DNA of 64,000 nucleotides from Zymoseptoria tritici IPO323 (GCF_000219625.1 NC_018217.1:1364001-1428000), one strand, 5' to 3'; numbered from the stretch's first letter, positions 42,801 through 53,514 are shown. Program-made: numbers and translations. Notes: generated by a model from the letters alone, not told the origin.

Positions 42801-43135
42801 GTCTGAAGGAACTTGCTCCGCGGCATGATCACCACGGGAAGGATTGTCATGATGATGACCAGGTAGCCAAGGGTGGTGAAGAAGTTGGCCCAGCCAGAGC
42901 CTTGGAATGCAGCGAGACTGATCGTCGGAGCCAGAGCTGATTTGAACATGGTTTCGTACGTGCGCAGATCGATACCAGTGCTTGTCCATAGTGATGCGAC
43001 CCTGGACCGCAGCGAAGGCTTCGCTTCGCCGGCTGCATCTTTACTGAGTTCATGTTTCAAGGCCTGGTCCGAGGGTCGTTGAACGATCGTCTCCCGGTCA
43101 GACTCGTCCGTTGGCATATGTGAAGTCTCAGGCAT
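39850..43135 (-). CDS. ArAE/DUF2421-family multi-pass membrane protein
   Basis: Two exons, 43135-40737 and 40675-39850, 1074 residues; 61-bp intron with GTAAGT, phase 2, which restores GGMFVGWIFTWFPYP. Two membrane modules are visible: an N-terminal set of about six helices (residues ~85-270, e.g. FTTLGYLVIIMTILPVVIM) and a second set at ~640-790 (AQIMVSIAMSPSAGQSLRGF, ASIIVFYFIFLHGFAWVMV), separated by a soluble helical region and followed by a cytosolic C-terminal domain. This is the fungal putative ER transporter / Brefeldin-sensitivity (Bre4-like) group related to aromatic-acid exporters (FUSC). Transport substrate unknown. Confidence 0.85.
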
Positions 43136-43438
43136 GGCGCCGGTTCAGATTGCGTGTATTCGATACGCACGACATGCTCTGACTATTTGAACGACGCTCT
43201 GAGATTGTAGTGGCCAAAAGTCACGTTCGAGCACGATATTTTCAACCACTTCGTCACTCTTTCCAGAAAGTGCAGTTCAATGGCCCCACCCCCGGCTTGC
43301 GGGCCGCTCCGCTCATCAAGGTTTCGGCGATAAGATTCAAAAAACTGGTCGGCTCTTTCAGAGATTTGAGAGCATCGATCCTGCCACCATCTCGACCTTT
43401 CCCCGGATACATTCTCCTGAACCACCACAATCGCCAAC
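43136..43438. promoter_or_regulatory. Divergent promoter ArAE gene / MRT4
   Basis: 303 bp between start codons on opposite strands. No specific motif recognised. Confidence 0.5.
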
Positions 43439-44164
43439 ATGCCCAAATCGAAGCGCTCCCGCGTGGTGCATACCTCAGTGGTGCAAAAGAAGCCCAGCAA
43501 AGAGAAGGCCTTGGCACTCTTCGAAGCCGTTCAGCATGCAGCCGATTCATACGCCCACATCTTCGTCTTCGACGTCGAGAACATGCGCAACACATATCTC
43601 AAAGACGTGCGCCAGCAATTCTCCGACAGCCGAATCTTCTTTGGCAAAACAAAGGTCATGGCCAAGGCATTGGGACAGACACGTGAGACGGAACATGCGC
43701 CAGGATTGTGGAAGTTGAACCAGTACTTGAAGGGCAGTGTGGGATTGCTGTGCACAAACAGGGCGCCAGCGGAGGTGTTGCAGTACTTCGAGGGATACGT
43801 CGAGGTGGACTTTGCAAGAGCAGGAACCGAGGCGAGCAGGACCTTTACTATTCCAGCTGGCGTGGTGTACTCGCGTGGAGGCGAAGAGGCGATCGAGGAC
43901 GACGTTGCGCTGCCGCATTCACTGGAGGTCACGGTGCGCAAGTGGGGGATGCCGACACGTTTGGAGAAGGGCAAGGTTATGCTGGATCAGGAGCACACGG
44001 TCTGTCAAGAGGGCAAGGAGCTGAACAGCCATCAGACAGCGCTGCTGAAGCTGTTTGGCGTGGCGACCGCGGAGTTCAAGGTCGAGGTACAAGCGTACTG
44101 GAGCGCGGCGACGCAAGACGTTACGGAGGTGGCTAAGGCCGCCGGCGCTATGGAGGAGGGTTGA
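43439..44164 (+). CDS. MRT4: Ribosome assembly factor Mrt4 (P0-like)
   Basis: Single exon, 241 residues. Starts MPKSKRSRVVHTSVVQKKPS with the family's nuclear basic N-terminus, then the uL10/P0-like fold (FVFDVENMRNTYLKDVRQQF, SRIFFGKTKVMAKALGQ, KLNQYLKGSVGLLCTN). It lacks the acidic P-protein-binding tail of P0, as expected. Mrt4 occupies the P-stalk site on pre-60S particles until replaced by P0 in the cytoplasm. Confidence 0.95.
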   Translation: MPKSKRSRVVHTSVVQKKPSKEKALALFEAVQHAADSYAHIFVFDVENMRNTYLKDVRQQFSDSRIFFGKTKVMAKALGQTRETEHAPGLWKLNQYLKGSVGLLCTNRAPAEVLQYFEGYVEVDFARAGTEASRTFTIPAGVVYSRGGEEAIEDDVALPHSLEVTVRKWGMPTRLEKGKVMLDQEHTVCQEGKELNSHQTALLKLFGVATAEFKVEVQAYWSAATQDVTEVAKAAGAMEEG

Positions 44165-44438
44165 GAGGGCATTGTTCGATTGTCATGAGATTGCAAAAGC
44201 GAGTCGTGGGAGTTTTGTGTGGTCTTTTGGGTTGCTTGCTTTCATTCAACTTGATGCGTCTGAGCATGTATCAAGTACTCTAGCGAGGCGTTGGCGGTGT
44301 GTACGCAGATAAAACCGGCTCTTCAGATTTGGCCAGCTACGAAATGCAGTATCCTCCCATGCACCTTTGAGACGCCGTTCCGTTCCTGCTCGCCCTTCGC
44401 CATCCGTCGCCCAGCATAACAACTCCCACTCGCTCCAT

Positions 44439-45022
44439 CTACGACTCGGAGGTGATCTTGGCCTTGCCGTTGGTGACCTTGACGCCGAGCTGCTTAGCAC
44501 GAGCAACGAGCTCTATCCGCTTCCTCGATGAGACGGCGTGTGCGATCCTGGAGTGCAAGTCAGTACGGCTGACCATCATACCGAATGTCTCAGCGATACT
44601 CACTCAGCAGCGTAGGTGCGGTTGTGCATGAGGAGGAGGTCCAAGTCGCGGATGTTGTTGACGAGGAAAGCCTTGTGGCCGGAAGGCATCATGTGGCGAG
44701 TCTTGCGGTTGTTACCGTAACCAATCTGTATTCGCAGCATCCGTCAGCATTGATTCCTGGATTCCATCTTCCTGCTGTCCTGTTGTATCCTCCCGATGCC
44801 CTTGTTCCACCTTCATGTTCCCATCTCTTATCCACTCTCCCAGCATCTTCAACGCACCTTTGGCATGGCAGCCTGACCCTTGAAACGTCTGCGGACTCGG
44901 TTGTCGATACCCTTTGGCTTCCTCCAGCTTGGGTCCACGCGCATGAAGCGGTCACTCTGGTGGCGGTTGAACCGCGCGGTGACCTTCTTCACGATCGGGA
45001 CATGCTTCTTTGCGGCGACCAT
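44439..45022 (-). CDS. RPL32: 60S ribosomal protein eL32
   Basis: Three exons, 45022-44858, 44725-44604 and 44547-44439, 131 residues, the normal length. Introns are 132 and 56 bp. Hallmarks: [40 protein letters not shown], then [20 protein letters not shown] and [21 protein letters not shown] further 5' UTR intron is likely: a GTACGA donor near 45090, an ATACTAAC branch motif and an AAAG acceptor directly before the ATG. Such leader introns are common in fungal ribosomal protein genes. Confidence 0.95.
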
Positions 45023-45407
45023 CTTTGCGATAACGTTAGTATTTCGGGTATCGCGATCGGGGTGTTTCGTCGAGGTCGGAGTCGTACCGTGACTGCTGTG
45101 TGGGTGGGTTAGTTTGGTGATGTGTCGTTGTCGGTCGCCGAGATTTCTCGAATTGAGGTGGGAGAGACTTGGCACGAAATTTGGAAGTCACGACCGTGCA
45201 CGCAGAAAGTTGGTGCCTCAGGCCTGTATTGGATCATCCAAGACCACTTCCAGGTTCTTTTCGCCTGTCCACGATGAAGTCTTCCTTGAAATGAATTCAT
45301 GCAGAGTAAAAGTGAGACCCGTCGCTGGAGCTGGTCAGATGAGGATTGTTGTCATTATTTTCGTTACATCGTATCTATCACAGCAGTGGCGTCGCCGAGC
45401 GATATCG
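45023..45407. promoter_or_regulatory. RPL32 upstream region / 3' flank of UBP16
   Basis: 385 bp carrying the RPL32 promoter and probable 5' UTR intron (about 45023-45090). No other feature. Confidence 0.5.
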
Positions 45408-47279
45408 CTAGACGCTCATTATGGACCTTCCCATTCCCATTTCATGCCGAATGATTGTCGGCGACGCTGTGCGTAGCATAGGCGCGGGAGGTAGCGAAGG
45501 CTTTGCGGTCGCTTCAACGCTCACTCTTGCATCATCCTCTTCGAATTCAGTCTCTGCTTCTGACTCGGACACAACAGAAGCTGCAGAAGAAGCTGCAGTC
45601 CCGTCTTCATTGTCCACAGTGGCAGCCTCTTTGACAGCGTCGAAGGGTAGAGATTCTTCTACTGCTTCCGGAACCACATCTAGCAGTGTCGCACTGCTAT
45701 CATCACTAATGCGCTCGTAGAAGAGCATGAACACGCCGCCTTGACCCAGAACGTCCTCCTCAGGCGCAAGCGACACGTCCTCATCGCTCAGCCGCCACCA
45801 GCTCTCCTTCTGCGGCACATCCTCATCAAGCTCGACCTCATCGTCTAGCCGGCGAGGGTGCTTCTTGTAGCAGATGTAGTGGCCATTCTCGTGTCTTCCG
45901 TAGTGCGTCACAACTGCTTGCAGAGCGTATCGCGTCGGCGTGCTGCAGAAACTCGCCATCCAGGGCTCGAGGTCCAGAATTGCTGGGTAACGAACATGTG
46001 CATGATTCTTCCTCTGGGCTCCCGTCAACTCGTCGAATATACTCCTGTTGATGTGAATAGCGAGTGACTCAGGCGCTCGAGCCAGAACAGCCTCTCGTTC
46101 CTTGGTGGTGCTGGCGTAGGCCTTTGGTGATATTTGGCAATCTTGCTTCAAGGTCTTGTCCGAGAAGTCGTCCATCTCCAAGGCGTGCTGAATAGCAAGT
46201 AGCCGGGCTTCGATCTGTGCACGCAATTCTGGAGGCATTGCGATGCTCTGCGGTGGAGATGTAGCATCTCCACTTTTGCTGGTTAAAAGCATCTGCTTCA
46301 GTTGGCTCTCCGCTTGAATGAGAGTGCAACTGTTGCACTCAACGCCTTCGATGTCCTCACTCTTTGTGTACTCGTCCAAGCAATCCTCAAGATCCTGGTC
46401 GAAGGAAGAGCCGAGGGGAACCGTGAGGCAATTGAACGGGATCATTGAGAATCCCTCGGAAAAGCCACATCGTGTGCAGGTGATTCGTTGAGCAGTCATG
46501 CCTTCGAGCGGATTCCTCAAAACGTCCTGATCGTTTCCGCCCTCATGCTGTGCATCCACCAAAGTTTCCAAACCAGGCTGTTTCTTCAAAGCAGCCGCTC
46601 TTGTGGCTTCCTTCTCCAATTCATCGACAATCTTCGAAAAGTACTCCTGTGCGTCCTGCTGCTGCCAACTGCTCATGTTCTTCAATTGTGCCGGCGTCCA
46701 GATATGGTTCCCATTATTTGCAGGATCTCTGAGTTTTGCAATCGTTGTCTGAAGAGCAGTATTGGTGCTTGTTTCTGGCCCTGCACCGGGAGGCTCGGAC
46801 ACACTCAGCCAGGATCTCAAGGACACCAAAGATGCCAACGCTTGCAGAACGCTATTCTGATAGCATGAATTGTCCCAGTTGCCGAGACCCGCCGGTGCGT
46901 CCGAAGTGACTACCACGGGGCGAGCTCCAGCTATCATGCTCGCTCGTCGCATGACACCTCCCATGCCGATAGACTCCCCCTTTTGCAGCAACGCATGTCC
47001 TCCCAGTCCCATGGCTCTGCGGAAAGCATCGCTCTTCGCCGCGTGTGTCTGCGACAGCATGTTGTTCTCCCTTAGTTCGTTCCTTCGGGCGGAATCCAAT
47101 AGCAACGGCGTAGGGATGCAGTATACGACAGCATTGAAGAGAAGTTCCTGTGGAGATAGAATGGCTACTTCGAAGTAGTCTAGAAGTAGATGCAGTCCGT
47201 AGAGTATAAGTGTTCCGTAGACCAAGCTCGCCGTTATGGAGGGACGCGGTATGTCTTCAAGTTGGATTCGAGGTTCCAT
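45408..47279 (-). CDS. UBP16: Ubiquitin carboxyl-terminal hydrolase, Ubp16/USP30-like
   Basis: Single exon, 623 residues. A membrane helix near residues 16-40 (SLVYGTLILYGLHLLLDYF) precedes the protease, as in the outer-mitochondrial-membrane enzymes Ubp16 and USP30. The Cys box GLGNWDNSCYQNSVLQAL has the nucleophile at Cys139; the His box is VVTHYGRHENGHYICYKKH, followed by WWRLSDEDV and GVFMLFYER. A CTRCGFSEG / CNSCTLI zinc-ribbon pair sits in the fingers. The C-terminus is acidic and disordered. It should remove ubiquitin from mitochondrial surface proteins. Confidence 0.88.
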   Translation of the reverse strand: MEPRIQLEDIPRPSITASLVYGTLILYGLHLLLDYFEVAILSPQELLFNAVVYCIPTPLLLDSARRNELRENNMLSQTHAAKSDAFRRAMGLGGHALLQKGESIGMGGVMRRASMIAGARPVVVTSDAPAGLGNWDNSCYQNSVLQALASLVSLRSWLSVSEPPGAGPETSTNTALQTTIAKLRDPANNGNHIWTPAQLKNMSSWQQQDAQEYFSKIVDELEKEATRAAALKKQPGLETLVDAQHEGGNDQDVLRNPLEGMTAQRITCTRCGFSEGFSMIPFNCLTVPLGSSFDQDLEDCLDEYTKSEDIEGVECNSCTLIQAESQLKQMLLTSKSGDATSPPQSIAMPPELRAQIEARLLAIQHALEMDDFSDKTLKQDCQISPKAYASTTKEREAVLARAPESLAIHINRSIFDELTGAQRKNHAHVRYPAILDLEPWMASFCSTPTRYALQAVVTHYGRHENGHYICYKKHPRRLDDEVELDEDVPQKESWWRLSDEDVSLAPEEDVLGQGGVFMLFYERISDDSSATLLDVVPEAVEESLPFDAVKEAATVDNEDGTAASSAASVVSESEAETEFEEDDARVSVEATAKPSLPPAPMLRTASPTIIRHEMGMGRSIMSV

Positions 47280-47580
47280 CGTACGTGTACCGTGGGACGG
47301 CTGTGGACATCTGCAGAAGCTTTTTGTGGAGTTGCGAGGAGCGTGAAGGGGCAGCTCATGAGAAGATGGTCCGGAGAAAGGGGCGAATCTTGGTGAGACG
47401 TTGTCTTGGACGGAGGAGCAAACTCAAGAACGAAGTGTGCATGCAGGACGCTATCAGCTGCCGTAGGGCTGACGGACCCTTGTTCGGACTTTTGGACTAC
47501 CAAATTTATTTATTTCATTGTTTGACGATCGACCTTCTCTCCGTAAGCACATGAGTTTTGGGATTTGATATCACGATAAA
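47280..47580. promoter_or_regulatory. Divergent promoter UBP16 / ALB1
   Basis: 301 bp between divergent starts. No specific site recognised. Confidence 0.5.
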
Positions 47581-48177
47581 ATGGCGAAAACACCTAAGGT
47601 CAAGAAGCGCGGTAAACGAGAAGCCATCTGTCCTACAGTCTCACGTAAAACTGATCTTTCTATAGAAGTGAAAGTCAACTCACGCGCTGCCCGCCGTGGA
47701 GCGAGCCCAGCGCCCAAAGACGCCGAGGTGAAAGCAACGACGACCGAAACAGACTATAAGCCATGGCTACACACACCACAAGGAGCCGGCATTAGCAAGA
47801 AGAAGAAGACCAAAACCCTCACTCGTCAGCAACGAGCGCGGCAGGAGCGCGGACTCGAGAAGGCGGCTGCGATCGGCGGGAAGCTGGAGAAGAAAGTGGC
47901 AGACAGTACAAATCGAGGCAGGAAAGTCGATGCGAGGCGCGCGGATTGGGAAGAGCTGAACGAGAAGATTGCTGGGAAGAAATTGAAGAAGGAGAGCAAG
48001 TCCAAAGCTATGAAGAGCGAGGACACGGGAGCACCAAAGCCTATGGAGGATGTTGTGATCATGGCTGATTCAATGCACGCTCCGCCCAGCCGTGTGGATG
48101 TTCCGGATACGTTAGCTGGTAGTCAGCTCAGCGTGGGCCAAGGAGACGAGTGGGAGGATGTCGACGAGGTTACGTGA
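47581..48177 (+). CDS. ALB1: Ribosome biogenesis protein Alb1
   Basis: The frame is open throughout (198 codons), but 47612-47665 is a probable 54-bp intron: GTAAAC donor, AACTGAT branch, TCTATAG acceptor, phase 1, no in-frame stop. Splicing gives 180 residues and joins KVKKRE to VKVNSRAARRGASP, matching the short basic N-terminus of the family. The core KKKKTKTLTRQQRARQERGL and DARRADWEELN are typical of Alb1, the partner of Arx1 on exported pre-60S subunits. The tail ends in an acidic DEWEDVDE stretch. Confidence 0.82.
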   Translation: MAKTPKVKKRGKREAICPTVSRKTDLSIEVKVNSRAARRGASPAPKDAEVKATTTETDYKPWLHTPQGAGISKKKKTKTLTRQQRARQERGLEKAAAIGGKLEKKVADSTNRGRKVDARRADWEELNEKIAGKKLKKESKSKAMKSEDTGAPKPMEDVVIMADSMHAPPSRVDVPDTLAGSQLSVGQGDEWEDVDEVT

Positions 48178-48616
48178 AGTGCAAGAAATGCGGCGAGGTT
48201 TGATACGCGTCCGCTTGGTCTCCAAACGAGCATGACACCATGACGCCAGCTCGACTGCGGGCGTCGTGAACGAAAGCGTTTCACCTGTGGTAGTGGAACT
48301 ATTGCCTATCTTGATCGGAGTGCTGGAGGATCAGCCGAACGAAGAACACCATGGAGCTGGACTGTCCGAGACTGAGCCCACTCCAACAGCACTCCGGTCT
48401 GCACATGAGTGGACCACGGCATCTATGTGTTGGAACCCACTATGACCTTCCACGGAGCTTGCCTTAAAATAAGGGGCACGAAAACAGCCTGCCGATCCTT
48501 TGCCTTCCTCTGAGCTGGACTTTAGCTACGTAGTGGGCCCGTACTCCAAATGCTTTTGAGATTGGCATTCCAGTATCCCGTCGCGACACGGTAACCACGA
48601 ACGACCACCAGTCCAA
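48178..48616. other. Convergent intergenic region ALB1 / DUF3237 gene
   Basis: 439 bp of 3' flanks; no additional gene or RNA supported. Confidence 0.5.
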
Positions 48617-49330
48617 TCAGTACACGGTTCCGTTGACAAAGGTTGTCGTGTTATATTCTCCCTCCAGCTAAATGGATCGAACGTCAGCACTCCAGACAGA
48701 TGAATAGCGACGCAGCAGATCAAGAACCTACATGCCAAACATCGATCCTGAGGACGAAGCTATCCTCGCTAGCCTCCACCCTGTTCAAAATTCCAATGGC
48801 TGGTTTCGTCCGCGACTCGCTTGCTTCAGTACACTGCCTATGGTCTTACCGACGATGTTGTTGAGCCAGTAGTACGCTTTCTGAAGGAGATCAGTCCTGC
48901 ATGAAAAGTGGCCTTCGAAATCGTTTCGACTCACATCTCCCGTCTCGATCACCACTCTCAAATGCAAACTGCCACTGGCGGTGCTCGGGCCGCTCGTCTG
49001 CAAAAAGAGGTTCGCCCCATCGTCTGTCTGAAGGTTGTATCTTGTGTCCGCCGAAAAGATTCCCGTCTGTGGATCCGTTAGGCCCCAGTCTGAACCCGTG
49101 GGCAACACTTTTCCGGCCAGTCTGGGACCGGTGAAGTTGCCTCCCACGATTGGGATTGCGGTCCGGATGCCTCGTGGCCCTTGAGTCGCGTAGATGGCAT
49201 TGTTGCAGACTGCGTAGGCTGTGTAGAGGAATACGAGACCCGGAGCGGTGGGCTCCTCGTAAGGTGCGAGGACTCGCTGAGATACAGCGAGGCCGAGGAC
49301 TGAGACAAAGGAGGCGAAGCGGAGCAGCAT
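48617..49330 (-). CDS. Secreted DUF3237-type protein
   Basis: Four exons: 49330-48935, 48880-48850 (31-nt microexon), 48799-48732 and 48667-48617, 181 residues. Donors are GTGAGT, GTAAGA and GTAGGT; introns 54, 50 and 64 bp. The signal peptide is MLLRFASFVSVLGLAVS. The mature part has the DUF3237 pattern: GGNFTGPRLAGKVLPTGSDW, then DTRYNLQTDDGA, and after splicing KAYYWLNNIVAIGILNRVEA and FVLRIDVWHLEGEY. The first intron is a multiple of three without a stop, so an unspliced model ends differently. The last intron has a GCTGAC branch; if it is not removed the protein ends VGS instead. Function of the family is unknown. Confidence 0.78.
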
Positions 49331-49642
49331 GGCTATTCACGGCTTGGACGTTACTAGTTCAATGAGGGTTCGTTGTTCTGGTATTTTCGATCCGCAGCAC
49401 TGCGCTCGCCACTGAGTACATCAAAGAAGACGACACTCGAGTGGCTGGGCCAGCAGTTCTGCTTACAATGTCGCCATCCTGGTCCATCGAGGATGCATGC
49501 TTGCATCCTCCGCACCGGAGCCGGAAAAAGCAACCCCTGTCGCCATGCAGTGGAATCTTCTGATGCACTTGCTGAAGGCGGGGAAATGCAACGGCTTGGC
49601 GAACGACATCTTCTAGAGAGGCATACGGAAGATGGCAAGCCG
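49331..49642. other. Intergenic region DUF3237 gene / VPS16 3' end
   Basis: 312 bp with the promoter of the DUF3237 gene; no further feature seen. Confidence 0.5.
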
Positions 49643-52215
49643 CTACCGACCTTTCTGCAGCTGCGCAATCATACGATCGATGTCAAGCACTGAGTTCCCA
49701 GTCGCCTTTGTGCGCAAGTCCTCCAGTAACGCGCGGTCCTTGGCCTTCAATGCTTCCTCGCCCGCCTTTACGACCAGCCCGCACTTGACCCACATCTCAA
49801 CTCGCTCGGCGATGGAAACAGATGTGATTTTGGGAACGAAAATAGATGCCACCTTGGGCTGGCCTGCTCCGAGAATCTCGTTGAAGAAGGGCTGCGGCTT
49901 GTCAGTTGGAGACATGATGTGAATGAAATGATCGACGACTCACCTCCCAGCCGATGGGGCTCTTCCTCACTTTGGCAATCTCCTCAAGTTCTCTCCAGTC
50001 CCTCCTGCTCACCAGAGCATTAAGGCGGATCCACCAGTACGTCTTCTCAGTGACTTTGAATTCGCTCTGCACTTTTTGCGAACGCTTCATGTTTCCCGCC
50101 TTGATCAACTTGCTCAGTGTCTCATTGACTGACAGCCCGACATATCGCTCATTCAGGTCTTTCTCGAAGGCTGCCTGGAAATGCAATAGCTTTTGTGCAT
50201 CTTCCAATGCAGTGACCTGTACCGTATACTCTTTGCTGTCGCGGAGAAGCTTGGCCGCCATCTTCAGTTTATCTGCGGTTGGGCCAATGTCACTGGCTGC
50301 GAGGGCTTCGGATATAAGAAGATTGGCCCCGTCTAGTCGACGGTCGTCTTGATAATAGAGGTCTTTGAGTAGCTCTTGATCTTGGTCAATTGCCGAGGCC
50401 TCCACTATGGCGGTCGCGACTGGCCGACTGTTGATCGTCCGGAAGAAACTCGAAAGAGGGATCTTCTTCTTCAGATTCAGCAAAACGTAAAACACCAGAT
50501 CTGTGTCGCCGCTTTCGATGGCTTTGTCCAGCGCAAGAGTCTCTTGGCCAACACTCAGCAACAGAGGAACCTGTTTGCCTGCTCGTGGCTCATGCTCGAG
50601 CAATTTGGTCGCCAGAGTATCTCTACCTTCATCGTAAGCCGCTCTGGCGACTTCCTCAAAAGAAATTCCTCGTTTGCCCTTGAGCTTTCGCACAATCTCC
50701 TCGCCTATCCCATCCTCGTCTGTGCTCGAGCTTCGCACCTTCTGTCGAGCCCAATGGACGTATATCCGATCGACTGGCAGATGGAGGTACTCCGACACCT
50801 TCAGCGCAAGCAGATACTCTTGCCTGTTGACCAAGCGCTGCACGAGCCTCTCCGGAGTGAGACGGACATATTGCTCATACGAGATTGGCAGGCCAATCTC
50901 GAAGAAACGGACAGCGTTGAGTACTCGCAATGCTTCAGTCATGTCGACAAAATCGTCGCTGTTATAGAGGTCGAGAACTGATTTGCCAAACGATGCCGCC
51001 TTGAGCAATTGCTTTTGCCAATGTATGCTGTACTCCTGACCAGCTGCACGGACGCATGCATCCACCGCTTCGTCCAGGTTCGCTCTGATCATTTGGATAT
51101 TGTCGTCGGCCTTTGGTGACTTTTTGTTCAGCTGATCAAGCGCATCGAGCAGCACGGCAGGTGGCTTATCTGAACCAGGCCTGAAGACTTCCTCTGTGGT
51201 GTCGGGCACCTTCTGCAGAAATTCACACCTCTCGTTCGTCAATACTCGAATCCCGTCGATGTCTGGCAAGAGATGTACAAATGACTCGTAATCTGGATAC
51301 TCTGCTGCGGCGCCGTTCGGACCGACCAGGTGAATCTCATCCTCCCATGCGAGCACTACAGCGTTGTTGCCACACCATTGCAAGTCTTTCGGCGGAGTCT
51401 TCACTTTCGATTCGTACTCGCTGAATCTGTCCTGAAAGTCGCTGCTGATGACCCAAACTTTGCTGTCATCCGTGTACAGAGCAATGAACTTGCCATTGGG
51501 AGACACGCTGATATGCCTGAAAGGCCCTGCCTCCAGTCCGCGGTCTTCACACTCCATGGCGTCGATCACGTATACTGTCTTCTCCATAGCGAGAAGCACT
51601 TCAACCGAGCGTGAGGACGTGTACTCCGGCGGGACGACTGTCCAGGAAGTGACCTGACCCGGCGGCGCAGACGCTAATAGCTGTGGCCGGGGTTCGTCGT
51701 AGCGAGTGACTGCTACAACAGCATTGTTACCCAACAACGCCACGAAGCCGTTTGACCAGAACCGGCAATCCTGAACTCCATGCTCTTCTGCGCCATGTCC
51801 GATCGAGAATGGGTTGAAGTCGCCCTGCAGGTCCGCGTACATGCGCACAGTACCATCCTCCGTCACAACAAGTAGTCTCTCATCTTCCGACCATCCGACG
51901 CATTTGATGTTGCCCTTGTCCCAAGCGATCTGTCGTATCAATTTTCCAGCGCAACTGTAAATATCGATGGTCGATTTGGCTGTGCTCGAGCCTCGGAGGG
52001 AATAGATTTTGCTCTCATCTCGTCTCAAGGCTGTGACAGTCAGTAGGGAACACCGAAAGCTATATGAAGTGCTTACCTACAGCACCACTGTAGGGAGCGC
52101 CGGTGACCGTGTAGTGTTCAAGCTCGATGCTGGGGTCGAAGACATCGGTGTACAGCTGGACCATGCGGTAAAAGCGATCACCGATGCGCCGCCAGTCTGC
52201 GGTGGGTTTTGACAT
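49643..52215 (-). CDS. VPS16: Vacuolar sorting protein Vps16 (HOPS/CORVET)
   Basis: Three exons: 52215-52077, 52030-49944 and 49891-49643, 824 residues; introns of 46 and 52 bp. The start MSKPTADWRRIGDRFYRMVQ leads into an N-terminal beta-propeller (to ~residue 400: GNIKCVGWSEDERLLVVTED, FRHISVSPNGKFIALYTDD). The C-terminal alpha-solenoid (Vps16_C) contains LLEHEPRAGKQVPLLL, ALDKAIESGDTDLVFYVLL and WWIRLNALVSRRDWRELEEI, and the last splice gives SPIGWEPFFNEI. It is a core subunit of class C tethering complexes at endosomes and vacuoles. Confidence 0.95.
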
Positions 52216-52485
52216 TGTGCTGCTCCAGGTCACTCATCGCGCGGCCTGTGACATTGTTGAATATGTGCGATTGTTCGTGCCACGGTCGGCACGTCGTCGC
52301 CTTCTGTTGGAAGATCAGCGGTCCGTGCGCCGAAGCAGCTTCTCTTCGACGGCTCAACCTCACCTTTGAGGCCCGCACACAAAATGACCGTCAGACACTG
52401 CGGAGGTACCGTCAAAGAGGAATCTATCCGTACGAATGCCGTCTGAGATGATTTTGCCGTCGACGACTGCCTGAAGAGTGCCAGC
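52216..52485. promoter_or_regulatory. Divergent promoter VPS16 / Mg-chelatase-like gene
   Basis: 270 bp between start codons on opposite strands. No specific motif recognised. Confidence 0.45.
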
Positions 52486-53514
52486 ATGGATCCTTCCACG
52501 GAGTCTCGCATACCAGAGCTGGGAGATGTGAACCTCGCATTACTCGTTTCTCTGGTGGCAGGGGAGCACTGCATCTTCTCCACGGTGGTCGAATCGGTCA
52601 AGAACCTCCAAGAAGAGATCCGCGTCTCTTGCGAGCGAACATTTGGCATACAGCCTGCCGTGATCGAATGCACGTCGAAGACTACAGTGGACGAATTCAA
52701 CGAAAGTCTGCTTGTTGAAGTTGATGATGAATTTGAAGATGCGTCCGAACGACGAGATGGCACTAAATTGCCTACTTTCGAATTCGACCTCTCTCCTCCG
52801 GCAGATCGAACCCCTGGAAGATTCGAAAGCATCGGCAATACGCTCGACGATCGACGAATAGCTGATATAGTCATTGCCACGGGCCTGGACACTGCCGAGG
52901 AGAGTGTACAAGTTCAGGCCTTTGAGCTTCTGCGGTCACGACGAATCTTTACCCGCGCTTCTATGCATCTGGCGCCCAAGGACTTGCTCTTCGTTGTGAT
53001 CCTGTCTAGGCCCACGGCCAGGCTATCGCGGCACCTGAATGACATGTTCTGCATGTCTCACGTCCACATGGATGAAGACGGGCTGCCATATACCGACGGT
53101 GTCATACAGAAACACGATGCGCCCACGCTACAACTTAAGGACCTTAGCTATCTGCGAGAGCTAGCCGCGAACGTGTCTTTGACAGCCGAGATGGCCCAGT
53201 ACTTGCACAATGTCGTGATATTCATGCGCAACAGCCGCTACGTCAAAGGTGGAGTCACCGCAGCAGCTACCAGGCAATTCCGAGTCCTCAGCATGGCCCT
53301 TGCTCCACTTCACGGATTGACGTATGTGCCGCCTTCCCTTGTGGCACTGGCCGCACGGAAGGTCTACCTGCATCGCTTGGTTCTGGCCACTTCGCAGAAC
53401 GAGAAAAGCTTGCTATGGGGCAGCGACCCGGAAGCGATCGAGGAACTGCTTGACGGTGTCACAGTGGAAGATGTCATTGAAGATGTCCTCGGCAGTGTCG
53501 AAACGCCCCTATGA
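52486..53514 (+). CDS. Conserved fungal protein, Mg-chelatase/AAA-lid-like
   Basis: Single exon, 342 residues. The beginning (DVNLALLVSLVAGEHCIFST) and the helical C-terminus (PPSLVALAARKVYLHRLVL, then DPEAIEELLDGVTVEDVIEDV) resemble fungal proteins annotated as magnesium chelatase, where a ChlI/MoxR-type lid domain is preserved. No Walker A (GxxGxGKT) or Walker B is visible, so ATP binding is doubtful. The middle is acidic (VEVDDEFEDASERRD). It is divergent from VPS16. Function unknown; family assignment from memory of the pattern only. Confidence 0.55.
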   Translation: MDPSTESRIPELGDVNLALLVSLVAGEHCIFSTVVESVKNLQEEIRVSCERTFGIQPAVIECTSKTTVDEFNESLLVEVDDEFEDASERRDGTKLPTFEFDLSPPADRTPGRFESIGNTLDDRRIADIVIATGLDTAEESVQVQAFELLRSRRIFTRASMHLAPKDLLFVVILSRPTARLSRHLNDMFCMSHVHMDEDGLPYTDGVIQKHDAPTLQLKDLSYLRELAANVSLTAEMAQYLHNVVIFMRNSRYVKGGVTAAATRQFRVLSMALAPLHGLTYVPPSLVALAARKVYLHRLVLATSQNEKSLLWGSDPEAIEELLDGVTVEDVIEDVLGSVETPL

